DNA of 5,768 bases, from assembly GCA_030148625.1 (NCBI GenBank), contig JASBTC010000224.1:1-5768 (forward strand), in the 5' to 3' direction. This document shows positions 1-5,341 of this stretch, one piece after another. Each line of letters begins with the position of its first letter. Within the stretch, counting starts at the first letter, position 1. A program made the position numbers and the translations under genes. Below the pieces are notes generated by a model that ran no database searches, was not told where the DNA came from, and saw only the letters and a list, made by a program, of their open reading frames with translations. Source of the DNA: Sphingobium sp. (lineage in GTDB: Bacteria > Pseudomonadota > Alphaproteobacteria > Sphingomonadales > Sphingomonadaceae).

Positions 1-44
1 TCGTCGCTACGGTCGCTGGAATCCATCCGCGATGGTCCGTCCAT
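1..44 (-). CDS. possible 5' end of a divergent gene, partial at left edge (weak)
   Basis: A minus-strand ATG (42-44) opens a frame that stays open to the left edge of the window and would read MDGPSRMDSSDRSD. A purine stretch AAAGAG lies 8 nt upstream of it. Only 14 codons are visible, so no product can be recognised. The divergent arrangement would make 45-589 a shared regulatory region. Against it, short open stretches also exist on the plus strand here, for example one ending in TAA at 58-60, which could equally be the tail of a plus-strand gene entering from the left. The sequence beyond the edge is needed to decide. Confidence 0.2.
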   Translation of the reverse strand, partial: MDGPSRMDSSDRSD

Positions 45-121
45 CAAACAAACTCTTTAACTGATCCCCACACGGCCGCTGCTATGCCGACAAGCTATTG
101 CGATAGTGTAAATAAAGGAAA

Positions 122-142
122 CGGGCGACGCTGCCTCGCCCG
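122..142. repeat. GC-rich hairpin in the leader
   Basis: CGGGCGA (122-128) and TCGCCCG (136-142) are perfect complements around a 7-base loop. Read on the minus strand the stem is followed by TTTCCTTTATTT, so it could act as a weak intrinsic terminator for leftward transcription. On the plus strand no T-run follows. No minus-strand gene that it would obviously terminate is seen to its right, so its role is unknown. Confidence 0.3.
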
Positions 143-222
143 CGCTTGCCGCCTCGCAAAAACGGCTGGCCGAACGCGTGGGCAGATTAAATTTACACGC
201 CATCGCCTAACAGATTCCCTTG

Positions 223-228
223 TATAAT
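223..228 (+). promoter_or_regulatory. TATAAT, possible -10 element without a clear -35
   Basis: A perfect sigma-70 -10 hexamer lies in an AT-rich patch. At the usual 16-18 bp spacing upstream there is nothing resembling TTGACA; a TTTACA at 192-197 is 25 bp away, which is too far. Use of this site would give a leader of roughly 350 nt before the pilin gene. It may be chance in AT-rich DNA. Confidence 0.22.
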
Positions 229-283
229 TTACTTTTTCCCGCATGGAGGTCGTCTCGCGCCGATTAGCGCATCGCGGCCCTAT

Positions 284-298
284 TTAACCCGAAGTTAC
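284..298 (+). promoter_or_regulatory. candidate CtrA-type site, TTAA-N7-TTAC
   Basis: TTAA (284-287), seven bases, then TTAC (295-298). The alphaproteobacterial cell-cycle and motility regulator CtrA binds TTAA-N7-TTAA(C), so this fits except for one shortened A run in the second half. A second, poorer copy lies at 419-433. Whether CtrA controls this pilus is inference from motif and probable lineage only. Confidence 0.3.
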
Positions 299-318
299 GC
301 AACATTAAATTTGCGAAC

Positions 319-334
319 CGTATCAATACGATAC
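319..334. repeat. short dyad, possible operator
   Basis: Two overlapping perfect inverted repeats are present: CGTAT (319-323) with ATACG (326-330), and GTATC (320-324) with GATAC (330-334). Dyads of this size are typical of binding sites for dimeric repressors, but no regulator gene is visible in the window and I do not recognise the sequence as the site of a known factor. Confidence 0.25.
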
Positions 335-418
335 AAAAACCGCCTTTTTGCCGCTCTCGCCCAGGACCAACTACGCGAAACTGCCGATTTTTGAGGGCAA
401 GGGCGCCGAGGTGGCGCG

Positions 419-433
419 TTAACCTTCTCTTAG
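419..433 (+). promoter_or_regulatory. candidate CtrA-type site, TTAA-N7-TTAG
   Basis: TTAA (419-422), seven bases, then TTAG (430-433). The first half is perfect and the second has one mismatch to the CtrA consensus. It lies about 160 bp before the pilin start, a position compatible with an activator site for a promoter further downstream. It is weaker than the site at 284-298. Confidence 0.22.
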
Positions 434-466
434 CATTTGCAAATAACTTTCGGCCCGTTAAGGACT

Positions 467-504
467 CCAGAGCCGGACCAGGGCGAGATTCGCTGCCTCT
501 GGTC
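467..504 (+). repeat. overlapping inverted repeats in the pilin leader
   Basis: CCAGAG (467-472) can pair with CTCTGG (497-502), while GACCAG (476-481) can pair with CTGGTC (499-504). The two pairings compete because they share 499-502. A small stem GCGA/TCGC (483-486 with 490-493) sits inside both. Such alternatives could form in the mRNA leader about 85 nt before the pilin start if transcription begins upstream. No known riboswitch class was recognised. Confidence 0.28.
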
Positions 505-576
505 AGACAGGTCAAAGTTAACGGTCGACCCGGGCTAAGTTAACATGTCGCATCGCATCTGCAGCGAATTTTGGTT

Positions 577-582
577 AGAGGA
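577..582 (+). promoter_or_regulatory. ribosome binding site of the pilin gene, decides the start
   Basis: AGAGGA lies 7 nt before the ATG at 590. The alternative upstream ATG at 545 has no Shine-Dalgarno-like sequence before it and would put 15 polar residues in front of a textbook signal peptide, so 590 is preferred. Confidence 0.75.
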
Positions 583-589
583 ATTGCCC

Positions 590-1150
590 ATGAAGAAACT
601 CGCTATCTCGCTCGCCGCTTCGGCAGCCGTTTTCGCCACCCCTGCGCTCGCTCAGCTGAATTCGTCCACCGAGAGCTTCGAAATCACTGCGGACGTTCCC
701 CAGGTCTGCGCGATGGAAGACATCAACGACGTTGCCCTGGGTACGCAGGCAGTCAGCTCCTCGTCCGGCGCCGGCGCGCTCGAACTGCTCGGCACCGACA
801 CCGGCAGCACGAACCAGTTTTACATCAGCTGCAACGACGCGACCACGCTGACGCTTTCGAGCGCCAACCAGGGTCTGCTCAACACCAGCCGCGGTGCTCC
901 GACCGGTGACGACGCCGAGCTGTTCACGAACAAGCTGTTCTACAACCTGCGCCTGAACAACTTCGTGGACGGCGGCAATGGCGCCCAGCCGAAGCTCGCC
1001 ACCAAGGACACGGCATCGAGCACCTTCTCGGGAACCGAAATTCACCGTCAGGTTTCGGCTTCGGTGACGATCCTGCCCGACCAGAATCCGCTGCGTCCGC
1101 TGGCCGGCGACTATGAAGACACAGCTACCGTCGCCATCACGACGATTTAA
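590..1150 (+). CDS. major pilin subunit, SCPU / archaic chaperone-usher type
   Basis: The 186-residue secreted protein is probably the main structural subunit of the fibre. A Sec signal peptide begins MKKLAISLAASAAVF and ends in ALA, with predicted cleavage after residue 21. The mature N-terminus carries an alternating-hydrophobic strand, F30-I32-A34-V36, followed by P37 and C40. In CsuA/B-like pilins this stretch is the donor strand that completes the next subunit. C40 and C81 are the only mature cysteines and probably form the subunit disulfide. The C-terminus ends in alternating beta residues after a GDYEDT turn, usual for SCPU and pilin folds. Leucine is coded almost only by CTG/CTC and phenylalanine mostly by TTC, which points to high expression. 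It is first in the operon and is separated from the chaperone gene by a hairpin. Fold and role are well supported; being the major subunit is inferred from position, codon bias and hairpin. Confidence 0.82.
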   Translation: MKKLAISLAASAAVFATPALAQLNSSTESFEITADVPQVCAMEDINDVALGTQAVSSSSGAGALELLGTDTGSTNQFYISCNDATTLTLSSANQGLLNTSRGAPTGDDAELFTNKLFYNLRLNNFVDGGNGAQPKLATKDTASSTFSGTEIHRQVSASVTILPDQNPLRPLAGDYEDTATVAITTI

Positions 1151-1180
1151 GACTTATTCAGCTAAATTCTGAGTAGTTTG

Positions 1181-1217
1181 ATCGGGGGGCGCAACTTGAG
1201 TTGCGTCCCCCGATTTT
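1181..1217 (+). terminator. intercistronic hairpin, partial terminator or mRNA-stabilising stem
   Basis: The left arm 1181-1194 and right arm 1201-1214 pair over 14 bp with one G-U wobble. The 6-base loop CTTGAG can itself add one or two pairs. The stem is followed only by a short T-run (to 1217), so termination is probably incomplete. It starts 30 nt after the pilin stop and ends well before the chaperone start. In many fimbrial operons such a structure reduces read-through and protects the upstream pilin mRNA, giving excess pilin over assembly proteins; that role here is inference. Confidence 0.7.
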
Positions 1218-1270
1218 GCATCCAACCGCCTCGATGCCCCTAATGGGCTCTGAGGAGAATGGGGGACGGT

Positions 1271-1999
1271 ATGAACCTATCGCGTTTTTTATTGGCGTTC
1301 GCGCTGTTGGTGGCACCCGTTGCCGTCCAAGCCGCAAGAGTGACGCCGATGGTTGTCGATCTCGATGAAACCGGGCGCGGTACCGTTGGGCGGATCGAGA
1401 TAACGAATACCGGCGAAAACGGTATGCCGATCGAGGTTCTGATGTTTCGCGGCCTCATCTCCGAGGCTGGCGAGCTGGAACTGGTTCCGGCCGACGAGCA
1501 GTTTCTTGTTTTCCCGCCGCAAACAATCGTGCCGCCGCGAAGCCAGCAGATTATCCGGGTTCAATATATCGGCGAAGAACCGCTGCAAACCTCCGAAATA
1601 TTCTATGCATCGATCCGTGAAGTCCCTGTCAAGGGGAGCCGCGCGGGGGTGAATGTCCAGATTGTCGCGACGTTCAACGTTCTGGTGAATGTCGTCCCTG
1701 CCGGCTCCGCGTCGGCCGCGGCGCTCAAGGTGATCGGTCCCGCCGAACGGGATGGCAAGCCTGGCATCGAAGTCAAAGTGACCAACAGCGGCAACAAGTT
1801 TTTTGCCGCCGGCCGCGTGGACTGGTCGGTCGCGGGCAAAACCGTCGATGGCGCAGCCTATGAGCGAACATATCGCGCGCGCGAAATGGGGTCTGTGATC
1901 GGCTATGGCATCGTGCCGGCGCGCGGGGCAAGGCGTTTTTTCGTCCCGACGCCGCAACCGATCCTGGCTGATTCGATCAATATTAAAATGAATAATTGA
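1271..1999 (+). CDS. PapD-like periplasmic pilus chaperone
   Basis: This 242-residue protein should bind pilins in the periplasm, lend its G1 strand to their incomplete folds and deliver them to the usher. Signal peptide residues 1-21 end in VQA. The first Ig-like domain (about 22-143) has the family hallmarks: P26-M27-V28 after the leading R23, ITNTG at 44-48, FPPQTIVPPRSQQIIRV (81-97), and FYASIREVPV (111-120), matching the usual YR-[x]-REIP pattern. An alternating-hydrophobic G1 strand follows (V127 to V142: V, V, I, A, F, V, V, V pattern). The second domain spans about 145-242. There are no cysteines. An ATG at 1259 is in frame, but its GAGGAG would be only 1 nt away; starting at 1271 gives a clean signal peptide, with GAGGAG 13 nt upstream or GGGGGA 4 nt upstream. 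The TGA stop overlaps a possible TTG start of the usher. Confidence 0.88.
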   Translation: MNLSRFLLAFALLVAPVAVQAARVTPMVVDLDETGRGTVGRIEITNTGENGMPIEVLMFRGLISEAGELELVPADEQFLVFPPQTIVPPRSQQIIRVQYIGEEPLQTSEIFYASIREVPVKGSRAGVNVQIVATFNVLVNVVPAGSASAAALKVIGPAERDGKPGIEVKVTNSGNKFFAAGRVDWSVAGKTVDGAAYERTYRAREMGSVIGYGIVPARGARRFFVPTPQPILADSINIKMNN

Positions 2000-2016
2000 C
2001 GGGGTCTGGGGGCGGC

Positions 2017-4458
2017 ATGTTCTGTTTTTGTCTGGCGGGAGCTTTCGCGCTGCCGGTAGGGGTCGCTGCAGCGCAAGGCAGCCCCGCTCCTCCGGTTGTC
2101 GAACGTGCGCCGCGTCAACCCGTTCAACTTTCGCTGCCGTTGATTTATCGCAATCGCGTGCTTGGCGAAATCATGGTTGCGGTCGATGCAAACCGGCCCG
2201 AGCAGGCACAATTCGATGCGACCGGCCTGGAGCGTTTACTGGCCACCCAGTTGAATGAAACGGGCCTCGCCAGATTACGACAGGCGGTGGGATCACAGGC
2301 CCAAATCACCGGAGACGCGCTCGCCTCGGTCGGGATCGAACTGGCTTATGATCAATCGCGGCTGGAGGTTCTGCTCACCCGCATCGAACCAGCCATCGCC
2401 GCGATCAGTCCCGTGGGACGGGAAATGGGCAACGCGGAAATTCCGGTGACATTGCAGCCGGAATCGACCAGCGCCTATGTGAATATCCTGCCCGAATTGC
2501 GCGTTTCCGAGTTTGAAACATTCCAGGCGTCGACACAGATTTTCGCGGCGGCAAGGCATAATAATTTCGTCGTCGAGTTCGATGGCGGCTATGACAAGGG
2601 CGGCTTTGGGCCGGGATTCTATCGTCGGCAAGCGCGTGTTTTATATGATCGCGCGGCTCGCAACATGCGCTTCAGCGCGGGGGATCTGCGGGTCGAAAAT
2701 CTTTCGGCGCTGGGCACCGCATTTGTCGCCGGCGTCGCGATCGAAAAAGGGCGGCGCGTCTTCAACCCTTTTCTGCCCTTTCAGGCGCTGGGGCCGCAGG
2801 AGTTCCTGCTGGACCAGCGCAGCACGATCGAAATCTATTCGGGCGATGCGTTGATCGACACGCTGGTACTGGACAGCGGCGCATATAATTTATCGGAGAT
2901 ACCGGCGCGCTATGGCCTCAGCAACGCGCGTCTCGTGCTGGTCGATCAAAGCGGTACCCGCCGGCCGCTGGACTATGATTTCTTCTTCAATCCGGTCGAC
3001 CTTCAGGCGGGCGAAGACGAGTATAGCGCGACCGTCGGCCTGCCCGCGAACAATATCAATTTCACGCCCAACTATGCCAATGACCCGGCCTTTTCGGGCT
3101 TTTATCGGCGAGGACTGACCAACCGCTTCATTCTGGGCGGCGGCCTCCAGGCGAGTCAGGGTTTCGTGTCCGCTTCCGCCGAGGTGATTGTGACGCCACG
3201 CGTCTTGCCGGGGCGATTCACGCTATCCGGGGGCGTCAGCAAGAATGGCCGCGCCACCGGTTTGAGCGGCGAATTGCGCTATACGCTTTTGCAGTCCGGC
3301 CAGAATGGCTTTGGCGATCTGTCGGTCAGTGCGGCCTATCGCAGCGCCGACTTCAGCACTTTGTCGCAACGCCTGACGGGCGGTCAGTCCCGAATCATCA
3401 CCGCAAATATCAACTACGCGCGGCCGATATCGCGATATACGTCGCTGCTTGCCGGCTTGTCCTATAATTCGCGCGAACGCTTGCCCGATTTCTATGTCGG
3501 GTCGGTCGAAGCCCTGCATCGCCTCTCAGATCGTCTGTTCGTCCGGGGCGGCGTGGAGTATGGGACTTTTGCCGGCAGGTCGCCCGCATTTGGCGTCCGG
3601 ATGAGTGTCACGATGCGGTTCGGCGGACAGACCCGCGGCAGCGCGCGCGCCAATTCGCGGCAAAAATCCTATTCGGTCGGATTTTCGCGCCTGACGCAGG
3701 ATTATGTCGGTTCCTACGGCTATGACGTAAACATCAACGGCGATGACGGCCAAACAAGCCTCGACGTCGGCGGAACCTATATCGGCAACCGGTTCGAAGC
3801 ACGCGGCATTGCCATTACCGGCGGCAACGGGCTCGGCAATCTGGGCGATACCAATCTGGCCCGGTTCAATTTGGGGACTTCGATCGCCTTTGCGGGCGGC
3901 AAGGTCGCCATCGGGCGGCCGATCACGGACAGTTTCGTCATTGCGTCCGCCGAAAAGGAGCTTGCCAACACATCCATTCTGGTTGGTCAGAATATCCGCG
4001 AAAACCAGTTTGACGCGATCAGCGGTGCGCTCGGGCCGGCGCTGGGCGGCAAGTTCACGTCATTCTCCAAACAGAATTTCAGCTACGACGTTGCGGGACA
4101 AAATCAGTTTGCCGACATCGGCGCCGGGATCGAGACGATCGAGCCTCCGTACCGCAGCGGTTATCTGGTTGCCATCGGAGGAGGCGGAAGCATCAGCGCC
4201 GTCGGCAGTGCGATCCTGGGGAATGACCCAATTGCCCTCGCATCCGGAACGATCACGTCGCCGGACGACAGCCGCTTTGAACCGGCCGACTTTTTCACCA
4301 ATTCTGCGGGACGGTTTGCAATATTGGGTCTACGACCCGGCTTCACATATAATATCCGCCTGACCGACGGACGCCGTTTCAGTTTCAAGACGCTGGCAGA
4401 CCAGACAGACCTTGTTCGCTTGGGTCCTGTTACCTTCACTGCCGGGCAATCGGAGTAG
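2017..4458 (+). CDS. outer-membrane pilus usher (PapC/FimD/CsuD superfamily)
   Basis: The usher is the outer-membrane pore that receives chaperone-subunit complexes, catalyses donor-strand exchange and secretes the fibre. From ATG 2017 it has 813 residues, normal for the family. The order is: signal peptide (about 1-19, ending AAA), N-terminal chaperone-binding domain from L40-P41-L42 (LPLIYRNRVLGEI) to the IELAYDQSRLEVLL stretch, then a long beta-barrel rich in alternating aromatic and small residues. An inserted plug domain at about 262-345 is marked by STIEIYSGDALIDTL and IPARYGLSNARLVLVDQSG. The C-terminal region (about 713-813) includes NSAGRFAILGLRPGFTYNI, the usual usher end-domain pattern. 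The mature part has no cysteine; many classical ushers have disulfides. An alternative TTG start at 1996 overlaps the chaperone stop (TTGA) and would add 7 residues. Either n-region lacks Lys or Arg, which is unusual, so the exact start is uncertain. Confidence 0.87.
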   Translation: MFCFCLAGAFALPVGVAAAQGSPAPPVVERAPRQPVQLSLPLIYRNRVLGEIMVAVDANRPEQAQFDATGLERLLATQLNETGLARLRQAVGSQAQITGDALASVGIELAYDQSRLEVLLTRIEPAIAAISPVGREMGNAEIPVTLQPESTSAYVNILPELRVSEFETFQASTQIFAAARHNNFVVEFDGGYDKGGFGPGFYRRQARVLYDRAARNMRFSAGDLRVENLSALGTAFVAGVAIEKGRRVFNPFLPFQALGPQEFLLDQRSTIEIYSGDALIDTLVLDSGAYNLSEIPARYGLSNARLVLVDQSGTRRPLDYDFFFNPVDLQAGEDEYSATVGLPANNINFTPNYANDPAFSGFYRRGLTNRFILGGGLQASQGFVSASAEVIVTPRVLPGRFTLSGGVSKNGRATGLSGELRYTLLQSGQNGFGDLSVSAAYRSADFSTLSQRLTGGQSRIITANINYARPISRYTSLLAGLSYNSRERLPDFYVGSVEALHRLSDRLFVRGGVEYGTFAGRSPAFGVRMSVTMRFGGQTRGSARANSRQKSYSVGFSRLTQDYVGSYGYDVNINGDDGQTSLDVGGTYIGNRFEARGIAITGGNGLGNLGDTNLARFNLGTSIAFAGGKVAIGRPITDSFVIASAEKELANTSILVGQNIRENQFDAISGALGPALGGKFTSFSKQNFSYDVAGQNQFADIGAGIETIEPPYRSGYLVAIGGGGSISAVGSAILGNDPIALASGTITSPDDSRFEPADFFTNSAGRFAILGLRPGFTYNIRLTDGRRFSFKTLADQTDLVRLGPVTFTAGQSE

Positions 4459-4460
4459 GA
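4451..4460 (+). promoter_or_regulatory. ribosome binding site of the tip gene inside the usher 3' end
   Basis: GGAG (4452-4455) lies 7 nt before the ATG at 4463 and overlaps the end of the usher frame (TAG at 4456-4458). This supports 4463 over an in-frame TTG at 4412, which would lie inside usher coding sequence and put a Pro- and Arg-containing stretch before the signal peptide. Translation of usher and tip is probably coupled. Confidence 0.65.
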
Positions 4461-4462
4461 TC

Positions 4463-5341
4463 ATGACCACAGGCATCTCTTATCGAGCCGGTCTCACAGC
4501 GTTGGCAATGATTGCTTTGCCGCAGCTGGGGGAGGCTTGTGAAGCGACGATCGCGACGAGTACGCCAGCCGTGCAAATCCGGCCTTCGCCTTCGTTTTCG
4601 GACGCATCAAGCCGCGAACGTTTTTCGGTGACGGTTCGGAATGGCGATGACCAGACATGCGATCTGGCATTGGAAATCAGCGCGGACCCGGCTTTTGCAA
4701 GTTCGACATTCCCGGCGTACCGGATCGCCGGTCCGGGCGGCGCGATTGAACTCGGGGCGCAGATGCCGTCAGCGGTGGGATCGGGCAATCTCTCGTTCCC
4801 GGTACAGATCGGGAGCGAGGCGGAACAACGCCTGAATTATGACGTGTCCGTCAAACTCGATTGGGATCTCGCTGCGGCGCCATATGAACAACGTATCAAT
4901 TTTCGGCTTGTCGACCGCACGACCAGCCGCGTGTTGGATGAAACCCAAATAAGTCTGATTGTCATTGTGCCCTTGTCCAGTCGACTCGATTTTGTGGGCA
5001 ACAGCAATCGTCTCGACCTGGGTGTGATTGCGTTGGATCGGCCGACGACGGCGCCGCCTTTTGGCGTGCGCGTTTACTCTACCTCGGGCTACAATCTTCA
5101 ATTCGCATCCGAAAATTCGGGCGCGCTGATCAGCCGGGAGGGTACGGCGCGTTTGCCCTACCGAATGACGGTCGAAGGACGCGAACTGGATTTATCGGCC
5201 GGTTCGGATCGCCTGCTGTCCGCCGACAAATCCGGCGCAACGGGTGATATTTATGGCGTGGGGGTTACCGTGCTGCCTGACGCCAACCAGCGGGCCGGAA
5301 GCTATAGCGATCGCGTGACGGTGACGGTGACGCCCTTCTAA
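4463..5341 (+). CDS. two-domain SCPU-like tip subunit, probable adhesin
   Basis: The 292-residue secreted protein is the likely distal tip of the fibre, comparable in place and layout to the last gene of Csu-type operons. The signal peptide (about 1-25) ends in GEA and leaves C26 as the first mature residue. The context is not a lipobox. Domain 1 (about 26-165) holds C26 and C66, a probable disulfide. A linker strand at 163-173 (ISLIVIVPLSS) leads into domain 2 (about 174-292), which has SCPU features: LDLGVIAL, GVRVYSTSGYNLQF, ARLPYRMTVEG, and a terminal SYSDRVTVTVTPF. No donor strand precedes C26, which fits a subunit with nothing ahead of it to complement. Domain 2 lacks cysteines where SCPU domains usually have them. 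The start is 4 nt after the usher stop. Adhesion itself, and any ligand, are inference from position. Confidence 0.75.
   Translation: MTTGISYRAGLTALAMIALPQLGEACEATIATSTPAVQIRPSPSFSDASSRERFSVTVRNGDDQTCDLALEISADPAFASSTFPAYRIAGPGGAIELGAQMPSAVGSGNLSFPVQIGSEAEQRLNYDVSVKLDWDLAAAPYEQRINFRLVDRTTSRVLDETQISLIVIVPLSSRLDFVGNSNRLDLGVIALDRPTTAPPFGVRVYSTSGYNLQFASENSGALISREGTARLPYRMTVEGRELDLSAGSDRLLSADKSGATGDIYGVGVTVLPDANQRAGSYSDRVTVTVTPF
5315..5332 (+). repeat. three tandem copies of GTGACG
   Basis: The hexamer GTGACG occurs three times without interruption and in frame, coding Val-Thr-Val-Thr-Val-Thr in the last beta strand of the tip subunit. Gain or loss of one unit would keep the frame and alter that strand's length. 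It may be only a by-product of strand composition. Confidence 0.6.

Larger units (their letters stand above)
45..589. promoter_or_regulatory. long non-coding leader upstream of the pilin operon
   Basis: About 545 bases without a convincing gene precede the pilin start. The stretch is visibly richer in A and T than the genes and contains eight TTAA tetramers when positions 57-60 are included (also 187, 284, 305, 419, 458, 518 and 540). It holds a TATAAT hexamer, two CtrA-like TTAA-N7 pairs, a short dyad at 319-334 and overlapping inverted repeats at 467-504. No confident -35/-10 promoter pair could be placed. A long regulated leader is common for fimbrial operons, but the transcription start cannot be fixed from sequence alone. 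Confidence 0.5.

Noticed and set aside
3..227. Plus-strand frame open from the left edge to a TAA at 225-227
   Set aside because: Composition (many Arg, Thr, Cys, His) and mixed codon use do not look like a real protein, and it crosses the leader hairpin; it could be a gene tail only if the upstream sequence supports it.
264..515. 83-residue minus-strand reading frame in the leader
   Set aside because: No signal peptide, recognisable motif or ribosome site; very Arg-rich composition typical of chance reading of GC-rich DNA, and it covers the likely regulatory elements.
545..589. Upstream ATG extension of the pilin gene
   Set aside because: No ribosome site before 545 and the extension would bury the signal peptide; AGAGGA sits at the right distance from 590.
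575..1045. Minus-strand and alternate-frame reading frames across the pilin gene
   Set aside because: Shadows of the pilin gene; Arg/Gly-rich with no family features.
1289..1957. 222-residue minus-strand frame opposite the chaperone gene
   Set aside because: Long but rich in Arg, His and Asp with no domain pattern; the plus strand encodes a clear PapD-like protein over the same bases.
3743..4363. 206-residue plus-strand frame inside the usher gene
   Set aside because: Ser/Arg/Pro-rich out-of-frame shadow; the usher reading continues through with its C-terminal domain pattern.
4412..4462. TTG-started extension of the tip gene into the usher
   Set aside because: It would overlap usher coding sequence and put a Pro/Arg stretch before the signal peptide; GGAG at 4452 points to 4463.
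4526..4540. Lipoprotein attachment at C26 of the tip protein
   Set aside because: The residues before it are L-G-E-A-C; the Glu at -2 and Gly at -3 do not fit a lipobox, and C66 offers a disulfide partner.
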